Origin: Ruminococcaceae bacterium UBA5904
Lineage (GTDB): Bacteria; Bacillota; Clostridia; Oscillospirales; Acutalibacteraceae
Length of the DNA: 23,366 nucleotides
Assembly: GCA_002431305.1 (NCBI GenBank)
Contig: DJEG01000096.1
Coordinates: 6,063-29,428, forward strand
Direction of reading: 5' to 3'
Made by a program: the position numbers and the translations under genes. Shown here one piece after another: positions 1 to 7,819 of the stretch. Below the pieces are notes generated by a model. It made no database searches, had not been told where the DNA came from, and saw only the letters and a list, made by a program, of their open reading frames with translations. Numbering within the stretch: the first letter of the stretch is position 1; each line of letters opens with the position of its first letter.

Positions 1-868
1 GAAGAGCGTCCGTCTTACCCAACAGTTCATAGAACTGTACTCCCGCTTTTTTCAGGTCGTTATTGGAAATAATTTTAAAATTTGTAAGTTTATTCTGAAT
101 ATCAACGGATATTTTCTGTATAGGGTGAGGCTTCAGTATAAGCAGACAATTATTATCTCTGAGCCATGCGTCGACTTTCAGAATCTCCTCATCGGTATTA
201 ATCGTCGGAATTCCGGTTTTTGTCTCTTCTATATTAAATCCGACGACCTTAGGAGCCGTATGTTTTCTGTATGTAGGCAGCCATATAATCGCCTTATCAT
301 AACCGTTCAGCCCCATTTGAGACAAAACATCTCTGTCCGTAAAAAGATAATCGTTTCTCGGAAAGCCCATATAAATCAATTTGTCTCTGCTGATTTTAAA
401 ATCTTCACAGTAATTATCCGTAAAAAATTCGGACACACACAAACATTCGTCGCAGTTGTCGTTTATGCAATAAGACCCGTTTGAACGTTTAAGAGGCATA
501 CCGTGCTGAAGACAGAGAGAATATTGATCCTTTCTGTTTTTGCCGAGAAGCCTGTTGCAGTAAATCAAACATGCCGACGAATTCAGCACGTAATTATATT
601 TCATACGCTGAATCAAGCTGTCGTTTTCAGCCCTAAACTTAACATATGATGTGTTTTTTAATTTCGGCGCGTTATCCGGATCGGAAACAAGCCAGACAAT
701 ATGAAAATCATCGTCAATATGTTTTTTGTCTATAAGATATCTGTAAACAGGATATGTGTTACATGAAAATTCGGGATTACTTTCAAAAACAACCGTTTTT
801 TTTACCGGCATCAGCCTGAGAATACGTCTGTACGTTTCCAAAAAAACGCCGATAAGTTTATCTATCAT
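1..868 (-). CDS. CDP-glycerol glycerophosphotransferase family protein (3' end cut by window edge)
   Basis: Reading leftward from ATG at 868, the frame stays open to the window edge, giving 289 residues without a stop. The N-terminus begins MIDKLIGVFLETYRRILRLM. Inside are QHGMPLKR, a YMGFPRNDYL segment, WLPTYRKH and ILKPHP, the signature segments of the CDP-glycerol:poly(glycerophosphate) glycerophosphotransferase family (TagF/TarF-like). In that family the His residues of the QHG and KPHP segments belong to the active site. Known members transfer or polymerise glycerol-phosphate units for teichoic acids or phosphate-containing capsules at the inner face of the membrane. The start is supported by AGAGGCGG eight bases upstream. 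The gene lies 127 bp downstream of a glycosyltransferase on the same strand and has its own promoter in that gap. Family assignment is confident. Donor (CDP-glycerol or CDP-ribitol) and acceptor cannot be read here. Confidence 0.85.
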   Translation of the reverse strand, partial: MIDKLIGVFLETYRRILRLMPVKKTVVFESNPEFSCNTYPVYRYLIDKKHIDDDFHIVWLVSDPDNAPKLKNTSYVKFRAENDSLIQRMKYNYVLNSSACLIYCNRLLGKNRKDQYSLCLQHGMPLKRSNGSYCINDNCDECLCVSEFFTDNYCEDFKISRDKLIYMGFPRNDYLFTDRDVLSQMGLNGYDKAIIWLPTYRKHTAPKVVGFNIEETKTGIPTINTDEEILKVDAWLRDNNCLLILKPHPIQKISVDIQNKLTNFKIISNNDLKKAGVQFYELLGKTDAL

Positions 869-913
869 AGCATGCACCGCCTCTGAGAGAATAACATTCA
901 GCACATGGAGTAT

Positions 914-946
914 ATATTATCATATTTACTCTTTTATTGCAAGCAA
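914..946 (-). promoter_or_regulatory. Putative sigma-A promoter of the CDP-glycerol transferase gene
   Basis: On the minus strand, TTGCAA (937-942) is followed after 17 bp by TAATAT (914-919). An alternative pair, TTGCTT (941-946) with a 16-bp spacer to TATGAT (919-924), overlaps it. Either would start transcription about 40 bases upstream of the ATG at 868. The rest of the 127-bp gap is AT-rich and shows no strong terminator for the upstream glycosyltransferase, so read-through is possible as well. Confidence 0.5.
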
Positions 947-995
947 AACGACGCATTGTAACCATTTTTTAACCTTTTTAAAACAAAAAAATGCT

Positions 996-1994
996 TTAAA
1001 ATGCTTTTTTCGGCTTCATGAACGTATACTTTAATTTCAGATATTTCATATAAACATCCGGTTTTGTCGTAATAATATTGAGAATTATTTTTAAAGGTAT
1101 AAGTTTCACGGGAAAATGTTTATCTTTACAAAGTGCATACTCAAAATTGAAAATCTCATTAAGCTTTTTCCTGACGTCATCCGTGTATAACCCGGAAAGA
1201 TAAAGCTTCTGCATAGTCAGCGGAGCCACTTTTAACGCAAAAAACGCAGTATCTTCGGCTATGTCGTCAAGCCCCTTTTCCTGTAAAAACTTGATTCTCG
1301 AATAAAACGCGTCCTCTCTGTCCAGGTTTTTCAATGTAAACTGCTTTGTAGTTATACTGCCCGGATGTTTAATGTAATTGTAAAGAGGCTGTTCTACGCT
1401 TACAATTTTTTTTGCATTATATACAATTTTATGAATTGTTGCCTCATCCTCGTTTATTTTTCCGACAGGATATCTGATTCCGTCAAACAGCTTTGTTTTG
1501 AAGATTTTATTACATGAAATACAGTAAAACTGCGAAGAAAGCATGGTAAGTTTTTTAAGGAAATCTATATTTGTCATTACCTCGTCTTTTACGGGAGACA
1601 TTGCGTTGAATTTTTCTATGGGCGAACCGTCTTCTCTTGTATAGTAAAGGTTTCCCATTGCAATATCCGCGTCGTTTGATTTTAATGCGGTCATAAGGAC
1701 GTCAAAGCAATTTTCGGTTATAAGGTCGTCCGAATCCATAAAAAAGATATAATCGCCCTTTACCGCGTCAAGTCCCGTGTTTCTTGCAACTGAAACACCC
1801 TCATTTTTTTTGTGAATAACGCGGACTCTGCTGTCTTTTTCAACAAGCGAATCGCAAATTGCAGGACTGTTATCGGAAGAACCGTCGTCGACCATAATAA
1901 TTTCAAAATCTTCGAACGTCTGAGCAAGTACGCTTTTTACAGAGTTTTCAAGATACTTTTCTACATTATATACGGGAATTATAACGCTTATCAT
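996..1994 (-). CDS. Family 2 glycosyltransferase (GT-A), paralogue 2
   Basis: A 332-residue glycosyltransferase. The N-terminal GT-A domain opens with MISVIIPVYNVEKYLE, has the nucleotide-binding VDDGSSD around residues 35-41, and the metal-binding DSDD at 87-90. It should transfer a sugar from a nucleotide sugar to a cell-surface glycan intermediate in the cytoplasm; donor and acceptor are unknown. No membrane segment is evident. The start ATG overlaps the stop of the upstream glycosyltransferase in an ATGA arrangement, and GGAGG lies seven bases before it, so the two are translationally coupled. The two proteins align end to end with the same motif spacing (for example DSDD at 87-90 in both), so they are tandem duplicates. 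Downstream lies a CDP-glycerol transferase gene, consistent with polymer assembly. Confidence 0.9.
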   Translation of the reverse strand: MISVIIPVYNVEKYLENSVKSVLAQTFEDFEIIMVDDGSSDNSPAICDSLVEKDSRVRVIHKKNEGVSVARNTGLDAVKGDYIFFMDSDDLITENCFDVLMTALKSNDADIAMGNLYYTREDGSPIEKFNAMSPVKDEVMTNIDFLKKLTMLSSQFYCISCNKIFKTKLFDGIRYPVGKINEDEATIHKIVYNAKKIVSVEQPLYNYIKHPGSITTKQFTLKNLDREDAFYSRIKFLQEKGLDDIAEDTAFFALKVAPLTMQKLYLSGLYTDDVRKKLNEIFNFEYALCKDKHFPVKLIPLKIILNIITTKPDVYMKYLKLKYTFMKPKKAF

Positions 1995-2995
1995 TGCCGT
2001 GCCTCCGCCTGTTTTTCTTTTTTCAGCCCAAATTTTTTAAAATACCATGCGTAAGAATTAACAGATATGGACTGCCAAATTATTATAAATCTAAAACCTG
2101 TATCGTCTTTCGGAAAATTTGTATTTTTGCAGATTTTATACTCATATCTGAAATATTTGGTCAGCCTTTTGCCTATTTCTTTATCAAAGACGCCGAGCCT
2201 TACGGCTTTTCTGACAAGGAAATAGGATAATTCAAGCTGTTTTAGCGCGAATTCGCACGCAAGATCCTCCATTCCGTGTTCGTAAAGGAACTTGCATCTT
2301 TCGTAAAAAGCCTGATTTCTGTCTATGCTTTTCTTAGAAAACGGCTGTGCGGTGATCCCCTCTCCGCGTTTGAAATAATGATAAAAATGACGTTTTACAA
2401 TCGCGATTCGTTTGCAGTTATAAGCTAATTCATGTATTACCGCCTCGTCCTCGTGAATACGTCCGACAGGAAAGCGGATCGAATCAAAAAGCGATTTTTT
2501 GAATATTTTACCCCACGCTTCGCAGTAAAAATTCGACGTCGGCAGTATGAGTTTCTCGATATATTCTCTCGGAGTGACGACCTCGTCGATGACCGGAGAC
2601 GTTCTGTTGTGTTTTTCAATCGGTTCGTCGTTTTCGTCGACATAATAAACCTCACCCAGCGACATGTCGGAATCGGTCGAAACAATGAGATCATAAAGAA
2701 CCTCTATACAGTCCTTTTCAATCGTATCATCGCTGTCGATAAAAAATAAATACTCACCCTCGGCTTTATCGATACCCGCGTTTCTCGCGTCGGACAGCCC
2801 CCCGTTTTTCTTATGTATGACTTTTATCCTTGAATCCTTTTGAGCATACTCGTCGCACATTTTCTCACTTCCGTCGGTTGAACCGTCGTCGACGAGTATT
2901 ATCTCTAGATCGCGGTACGTCTGATTGATTACGCTGCCGACGCATGCGTCAAGATAATCCTTCGTATTATAAATCGGTATAATAACGCTTATCAA
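1991..2995 (-). CDS. Family 2 glycosyltransferase (GT-A), paralogue 1
   Basis: A 334-residue cytoplasmic glycosyltransferase. The GT-A domain has MISVIIPIYNTKDYLD at the N-terminus, VDDGSTD at 35-41, DARNAGID around 69-76 and the metal-binding DSDD at 87-90. The C-terminal half shares F-EYxICK-type segments with the next gene, supporting tandem duplication. Initiation is at TTG (2993-2995), chosen because a perfect AGGAGGG (3003-3009) sits seven bases upstream and no in-frame ATG lies nearby. It is the first gene of the leftward unit and has its own promoter at 3024-3052. Role inferred: adding a sugar during synthesis of a surface polysaccharide or teichoic-type polymer. Substrate unknown. 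Confidence 0.9.
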   Translation of the reverse strand: MISVIIPIYNTKDYLDACVGSVINQTYRDLEIILVDDGSTDGSEKMCDEYAQKDSRIKVIHKKNGGLSDARNAGIDKAEGEYLFFIDSDDTIEKDCIEVLYDLIVSTDSDMSLGEVYYVDENDEPIEKHNRTSPVIDEVVTPREYIEKLILPTSNFYCEAWGKIFKKSLFDSIRFPVGRIHEDEAVIHELAYNCKRIAIVKRHFYHYFKRGEGITAQPFSKKSIDRNQAFYERCKFLYEHGMEDLACEFALKQLELSYFLVRKAVRLGVFDKEIGKRLTKYFRYEYKICKNTNFPKDDTGFRFIIIWQSISVNSYAWYFKKFGLKKEKQAEARQ

Positions 2996-3002
2996 AAGTT
3001 AT

Positions 3003-3009
3003 CCCTCCT
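3003..3009 (-). promoter_or_regulatory. Strong Shine-Dalgarno that fixes a TTG start
   Basis: AGGAGGG on the minus strand, seven bases before the TTG at 2993-2995. It is what decides the start of the first leftward glycosyltransferase, which lacks an ATG. Confidence 0.75.
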
Positions 3010-3023
3010 GTTTTTCATTTTTT

Positions 3024-3052
3024 AATATAGCATATCGTCAAAAAAATTACAA
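3024..3052 (-). promoter_or_regulatory. Sigma-A promoter of the leftward glycosyltransferase unit
   Basis: Minus-strand TTGTAA (3047-3052), 17-bp spacer, TATATT (3024-3029). Transcription would start near 3016, just ahead of the ribosome site at 3003-3009. One arm of an inverted repeat (3036-3044) lies inside the spacer. Confidence 0.65.
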
Positions 3053-3080
3053 GTACGATTTTTTTCATTTATTTTTGACG
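3036..3080. promoter_or_regulatory. 9-bp inverted repeat between divergent promoters (candidate operator)
   Basis: CGTCAAAAA (3036-3044) and TTTTTGACG (3072-3080) form a perfect 9-bp inverted repeat with 27 bases between the arms. The left arm is in the spacer of the leftward promoter, and the whole element lies upstream of both predicted transcription starts. It would therefore act as DNA rather than as an RNA hairpin. Whether any protein binds is unknown. Confidence 0.3.
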
Positions 3081-3107
3081 AAAAAAGTAACAGAACAGTA
3101 ACCTTTC

Positions 3108-3136
3108 TTGACTAAAAGATAATTATGTGATAAACT
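3108..3136 (+). promoter_or_regulatory. Sigma-A promoter of the dideoxysugar operon
   Basis: TTGACT (3108-3113), 17-bp spacer, TAAACT (3131-3136). This near-consensus promoter is about 50-80 bases ahead of the first plus-strand gene and is the only good one upstream of the seven-gene run. Confidence 0.75.
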
Positions 3137-3178
3137 TACATTGTTTTAATATGTATATTATTAAATTTTAATTAAATC

Positions 3179-3184
3179 GGGGTG
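3179..3184 (+). promoter_or_regulatory. Shine-Dalgarno that decides the TTG start of yfhO
   Basis: GGGGTG six bases before TTG 3191. The competing GTG start at 3182 is part of this element, so it is unlikely to be the initiation codon. Confidence 0.5.
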
Positions 3185-3190
3185 TCGTAT

Positions 3191-5914
3191 TTGGCTCAAA
3201 AGGATAAAAAAGCGTCGCTGCGCGCGGCCGCGCCGTATGCTGCGGCGGGACTGTTCGCCGTTGTTTTCATGCTCGTTATCTATGCGGTAAACGGGATTTT
3301 TCCGTTCGGCTCGGGCAGCGTCGTATGCGACGACATGGTTCAGCAGACAATTTCTAACTATACATATTTTTGGGATTACCTGAGAAGCGGCGGAAAAATG
3401 TCGCTGATGTTCAACTGGGAAACCGCGGCGGGCGCGCAGATACTCACGACCGGTTTCTACATTTTAAAGCCGTGGGAAATAATCTTCAGTCTCATTGTTC
3501 CAAGAGACGGCATCGTCAACGGAATTTCATTTCTGCTTATTTTTAAAATCGTTGCGGCGGCGGAGAGCATGCTTTTTTTCCTGCGTAAGAAGTTTAAAAT
3601 CCCGTCGTTCTGGCAGGTTTTCCTCTCGCTGTGCTATGCGCTGAGCTCGTTTATCATCATTTACTATACCAATATGGGCTGGATTGACGCTGCGTTCATG
3701 CTTCCGTTTATCGTACTGGCATTCATGTACATGTGCGACACGGGCAAATGGTGGCCGTACGTTCTCATTCTTACGTACTCGCTGACGCTCTCGCTGTACA
3801 TCGCGTACATGCTGTTCCTCTTCCTGCTTCTCGTCGGCGGACTGTACATGATGTTCATTCAGCCGAAGGAAACGCGCAAAACCGCAATTGTAAGATTCGG
3901 ATTCTCAAGCGTTCTTTCGCTCGCGATGTCGGCGGTCATAACCGTTCCCACCATTTACTATATGCTCGGTTCAACGAGATATTCGATAAAAAGCGAAGAT
4001 ACGACGCTTGATACTCTCTTAAAAATTCTCAAAACGTCAAACAACTATCCCAATGTAAAATATGCGCTTTTGTTTGTCGGCAGCGCGGTTTTATGGGCAA
4101 TGTTCATAGTACTGCTCGTAAACTTTTCTCAGAACAAAAAGAAGTCGCTTTTCTTTACCCTGAGCCTTCTCGTGCTTCTGCTTCCGGCGCTGTTTGAGAA
4201 CATAAATCTTATATGGCACGTCGGCTCATATGTCGGATTCCCTCTGAGATATCTCTATATGCTCTCATTCGTACTCGTATGCGCGGCGGCTTACTGTCTG
4301 CACTCGGGCTCGGCGATAGAATTTTTCTCGGGCAAAAAAACGGTCATTCCCGTAATAATATCCGTCGTCTCGGGCGCCGCGGGAGTCGTACTGATGTACT
4401 TAAAGGCGTACGAGCATAAGGAAACGGTCGAAGGTCTTACATACCGATATATCTTTACGGAAAATGCCGGAATGTTCATCTCAATAGCGTTTTTCCTGAT
4501 GCTGATTTCTTACGTATTCGCACTCACGATTAAGAATAAGAAAATCGGATATGTTCTTGTATCTCTCTTCATGATTGCGGAAACCGGAATGTGCGCGGAT
4601 GTATCAATCGGCACAAATTCGGATAAAGAAAACGTCCTTCCGATGTACTCGCTTACATTCGTCGACAGGGCGAACGCAATAGCCGAAGATTTGAAACTCG
4701 AAAACGATAATCTTACGAGAATAAAGGATGCGGACACATATTTAAACAGCAACTACCCGATGTTCTTTAAATTCCCGGCAATGTCCAACTTTACGCACCT
4801 CGTTTCCGAGGATCTTACAACGTCAATGAGGGCGCTGGGCTACTCTCAGGTCTATACGCGAGTGCTTGACAACTCGGGAACTTTACTTTCGGACGCACTT
4901 CTCAATATTAAATACGCGTTCTCGAAAAAAGACCTTGATACGAGCGAATATACTTATATGTATGATGTCGGAGATTCAAAACTCTATTCGTATAACTACA
5001 CGCTTCCCGTCGGACTTATCGTAAACGAAGATTTCATAAATACGGATATTGTCGAAAACGACGACCCGTTTGTTTCGACAAACGAACTGTTCAGAGCGCT
5101 CGGCGGAAACGGCGACCTGATAACAACGGACGAAAAGACGTTTTCAACCGAATCCGAAGACGGCGCGATTTACGAGATGAATATAAATGTCAAGGGCAAA
5201 CGCCACGTTTATTTAAATGTCGAAACGGAAAAGGGCAGAAAGATTTCAAACGGAAGCCTTCAGATTTCTTTAAACGGCAAAACTCTTGACCTTACATACT
5301 TCGGCGCCAAGGCAAACTACAGATACCCCAATAACTTCTATAATGGCATGCTCGACCTCGGAGTATTCGAGGACGAGGAATTGACGGTAACGGTCGGTCA
5401 GTGGAAAGATATCGGCGGATGGATAAAACTTACGTCGGGTCAGGCGGACTACACGAAGCTAGGCGAGCTTTGTGAAAAAGAACATCCGCACGCGGACGTT
5501 ACAACGGGAGCTAAGAGTCTTACGGCAAAGGCAACGGCGGATTCCGACGGAGAATATCTGTTCCTGCCCGTCAACGACGATCCCGGCTGGACGTGCAAGG
5601 TCAACGGAAAAGAAACAGAACTTAACTACGCTATGGGAAGTTTCATTGCGGTAAAACTCGAAAAGGGCGAAAACACCGTCGAGCTTACGTTCCTCCCCCA
5701 CGGTCTTAAAACAGGCGCGGTAATCAGTCTTATTTCTCTTGCGGTATTCATTATTCTTCTTATAATAAAGAAGTTTAAGCCGATACCGAACGACAAGGAC
5801 AACGCGTTTTTAAGAATATTCGAAAAAATATATTATATCGGCATGATCGAAGTATATGCGATAATGTACGGCGCGTGCGCGATATGCTCCATACTTTACA
5901 ATTACATTCTGTAA
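3191..5914 (+). CDS. yfhO: YfhO family polytopic membrane protein (putative GT-C glycosyltransferase)
   Basis: About 907 residues. There is a short basic N-terminus, a first membrane helix at about residues 14-34, then a luminal-type loop with an acidic pair (CDDMVQQ, about residues 46-52) followed by a run of some twelve hydrophobic helices. A large soluble region of roughly 380 residues comes next, then one or two C-terminal helices. This matches the YfhO family, in which the loop acid after helix 1 suits a GT-C enzyme using lipid-linked sugar outside the membrane. In Bacillus and Listeria relatives YfhO works with a CsbB/GtrB-type enzyme to glycosylate lipoteichoic acid. A GtrB-like gene closes this same operon, which supports that role. 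Start: TTG at 3191, because GGGGTG (3179-3184) lies six bases before it. An in-frame GTG at 3182 falls inside that ribosome site and has none of its own. The next gene begins 15 bp after the stop. Confidence 0.85.
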   Translation: MAQKDKKASLRAAAPYAAAGLFAVVFMLVIYAVNGIFPFGSGSVVCDDMVQQTISNYTYFWDYLRSGGKMSLMFNWETAAGAQILTTGFYILKPWEIIFSLIVPRDGIVNGISFLLIFKIVAAAESMLFFLRKKFKIPSFWQVFLSLCYALSSFIIIYYTNMGWIDAAFMLPFIVLAFMYMCDTGKWWPYVLILTYSLTLSLYIAYMLFLFLLLVGGLYMMFIQPKETRKTAIVRFGFSSVLSLAMSAVITVPTIYYMLGSTRYSIKSEDTTLDTLLKILKTSNNYPNVKYALLFVGSAVLWAMFIVLLVNFSQNKKKSLFFTLSLLVLLLPALFENINLIWHVGSYVGFPLRYLYMLSFVLVCAAAYCLHSGSAIEFFSGKKTVIPVIISVVSGAAGVVLMYLKAYEHKETVEGLTYRYIFTENAGMFISIAFFLMLISYVFALTIKNKKIGYVLVSLFMIAETGMCADVSIGTNSDKENVLPMYSLTFVDRANAIAEDLKLENDNLTRIKDADTYLNSNYPMFFKFPAMSNFTHLVSEDLTTSMRALGYSQVYTRVLDNSGTLLSDALLNIKYAFSKKDLDTSEYTYMYDVGDSKLYSYNYTLPVGLIVNEDFINTDIVENDDPFVSTNELFRALGGNGDLITTDEKTFSTESEDGAIYEMNINVKGKRHVYLNVETEKGRKISNGSLQISLNGKTLDLTYFGAKANYRYPNNFYNGMLDLGVFEDEELTVTVGQWKDIGGWIKLTSGQADYTKLGELCEKEHPHADVTTGAKSLTAKATADSDGEYLFLPVNDDPGWTCKVNGKETELNYAMGSFIAVKLEKGENTVELTFLPHGLKTGAVISLISLAVFIILLIIKKFKPIPNDKDNAFLRIFEKIYYIGMIEVYAIMYGACAICSILYNYIL

Positions 5915-5929
5915 GAAAGGACGCTCAAT

Positions 5930-6715
5930 ATGAAAGTTGTAATTTTAGCCGGAGGTTTCGGCACAAGAATCAGCGAAGAAAGCCACCTTATCCCAAAACC
6001 CATGATTCAGATAGGCGACATGCCGATACTCTGGCACATCATGAAACTCTATTCGCATTACGGATATAACGATTTCGTTATATGCTGCGGATACAAACAG
6101 CACGTTATAAAGGAATTTTTCGCCGACTATTTCCTGCACAGAAGCGATATCACGTTCGACTTCACCGACGGCGGAAAGATGACCGTTCACTCGAATTTCT
6201 CCGAGCCGTGGAAGGTTACGCTCGTTGATACGGGACTTAACACGATGACCGGAGGCAGAGTCAAGAGAGTTAAGGATTATATAGGAGACGAGCCGTTCTT
6301 CCTTACATACGGCGACGGCGTTTCAAACGTCGACATCCCCGCTCTTCTTGATTTCCACAAAGAGCACGGCAAGATTGCCACGCTTACCTCAATTAAGCTC
6401 ACGGCGCGTTTCGGCGTTCTTAATATAGGCGAAAACTCGCAGATAACCGAATTCAGAGAGAAAACACAACAGGACGGCGGATGCATCAACGGCGGATTTA
6501 TGGTTCTCAATCCCGAGATATTCGACTTTATCGAGGGCGACGACACCGTATTCGAAAAATATCCGCTCGAGCACTGCGCGCAGATGGGTGAACTTATGGC
6601 TTACCCGCACGACGGTTTCTGGCAGTGCATGGACACGTTAAGAGACAAGCAGAAGCTCGAAAAGCTCTGGGCTTCGGGCGAGGCTCCCTGGAAAGTTTGG
6701 GAAGAAACAAATTAA
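5930..6715 (+). CDS. rfbF: Glucose-1-phosphate cytidylyltransferase
   Basis: A 261-residue nucleotidyltransferase that makes CDP-D-glucose from CTP and glucose-1-phosphate, the first step of CDP-3,6-dideoxyhexose synthesis in the cytoplasm. The N-terminal signature LAGGFGTR (6-13) is followed by IPKPM with the conserved Lys23, and by the metal-binding YGDGVSNVD segment (127-135). The internal segments FTDGGKMTVHS and GGCINGGFMV are typical of RfbF/AscA/DdhA enzymes rather than of general sugar nucleotidyltransferases. Length fits the family (about 257). An AAAGGA ribosome site lies eight bases before the ATG. It is the second gene of the operon and is followed after 12 bp by the matching dehydratase. 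Confidence 0.96.
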   Translation: MKVVILAGGFGTRISEESHLIPKPMIQIGDMPILWHIMKLYSHYGYNDFVICCGYKQHVIKEFFADYFLHRSDITFDFTDGGKMTVHSNFSEPWKVTLVDTGLNTMTGGRVKRVKDYIGDEPFFLTYGDGVSNVDIPALLDFHKEHGKIATLTSIKLTARFGVLNIGENSQITEFREKTQQDGGCINGGFMVLNPEIFDFIEGDDTVFEKYPLEHCAQMGELMAYPHDGFWQCMDTLRDKQKLEKLWASGEAPWKVWEETN

Positions 6716-6727
6716 GAGGAAGAATAT

Positions 6728-7780
6728 ATGGCAGATCTTAGCTTCTATAAAGGAAAAAGAGTATTCATAACCGGTCATACGGGATTCAAGGGAAGCTGGC
6801 TTACGGCGATCCTCGTTAAGGCGGGAGCCGAAGTCACCGGCTACTCCCTGACGCCCCCGACCGACCCCAATCTTTTCTCGATTTCGGGCGTTGAAAGTAA
6901 AATAAATTCCGTAATAGGCGACGTACGCGATTTCAACGCGATGAAAAAGGCGTTCGACAAGTGCGATCCCGAGATAGTTTTCCATCTCGCGGCACAGCCT
7001 ATCGTCATTACGTCGTACGAACAGCCTAAATACACATATGAAACAAACGTCATGGGCACCGTAAACATTCTCGAATGCGTAAGGCTTTCTAAGAACGTTA
7101 AATCCGTTTTAAACGTAACGACCGATAAGGTTTATAAAAACAACGAATGGTGCTGGGGCTACAGGGAAAACGAGCCTCTCGACGGCTACGACCCGTATTC
7201 AAATTCTAAGTCATGCTCCGAGCTTGTAACGCACAGCTATAAAAGCTCGTTCTTAGATTCCATGGGCATTGCGGTTTCCACCGCGAGAGCCGGCAATGTT
7301 ATCGGCGGCGGAGATTTTGCGGACAACAGAATAATCCCCGACTGCGTACGCGCAGCCGTTAAGGGCGAGGATATTATCGTAAGAAATCCTAATTCGACCC
7401 GTCCGTATCAGCATGTTCTCGAACCGCTCAACGCATATCTTATGATTGCCGAGAGACAGTATGAGGATAAATCGCTTCAGGGCTATTACAACGTAGGCCC
7501 CAACGACTCCGACTGTCTTACGACGGGCGAACTTGCGGCGATATTCTGCGAATCCTGGGGAAACGGACAGACGTTCAAATGTCTTAAAAAAGACGGTCCT
7601 CACGAGGCAAATTTTTTAAAACTCGACTGCTCGCTTCTTAAAACAACTTTCGGCTGGTCTCCCGTATGGAGCGCAAAACAGGCTGTCGAAAAAACCGTCG
7701 AATGGACTAAGGTATGGGCTTCGGACGGCGACGTCCCGTCTATGCTCGATAAGCAGATCACCGAATTTTTCGGATTATAA
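6728..7780 (+). CDS. rfbG: CDP-glucose 4,6-dehydratase
   Basis: A 350-residue extended SDR enzyme that converts CDP-D-glucose to CDP-4-keto-6-deoxy-D-glucose using bound NAD. The Rossmann motif TGHTGFKG (15-22), the substrate-site TTDKVY (131-136) and the catalytic YSNSK (Tyr157, Lys161) are all present. The TGHTGFKGSWL opening and the DPYSNSKSCSE segment are typical of the RfbG/DdhB group. An AGAGGA ribosome site precedes the ATG by seven bases. It sits between rfbF and rfbH, exactly the pathway order. A 39-bp AT-rich spacer without an obvious promoter follows. Confidence 0.96.
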   Translation: MADLSFYKGKRVFITGHTGFKGSWLTAILVKAGAEVTGYSLTPPTDPNLFSISGVESKINSVIGDVRDFNAMKKAFDKCDPEIVFHLAAQPIVITSYEQPKYTYETNVMGTVNILECVRLSKNVKSVLNVTTDKVYKNNEWCWGYRENEPLDGYDPYSNSKSCSELVTHSYKSSFLDSMGIAVSTARAGNVIGGGDFADNRIIPDCVRAAVKGEDIIVRNPNSTRPYQHVLEPLNAYLMIAERQYEDKSLQGYYNVGPNDSDCLTTGELAAIFCESWGNGQTFKCLKKDGPHEANFLKLDCSLLKTTFGWSPVWSAKQAVEKTVEWTKVWASDGDVPSMLDKQITEFFGL

Positions 7781-7819
7781 ATATTAATATATTATTTTCA
7801 TTATATAAAGAGGTATAAC

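Noticed and set aside
3182..3190. GTG start of the YfhO protein at 3182
   Set aside because: It lacks an upstream ribosome site and itself forms part of the GGGGTG element serving TTG 3191. It cannot be fully excluded.
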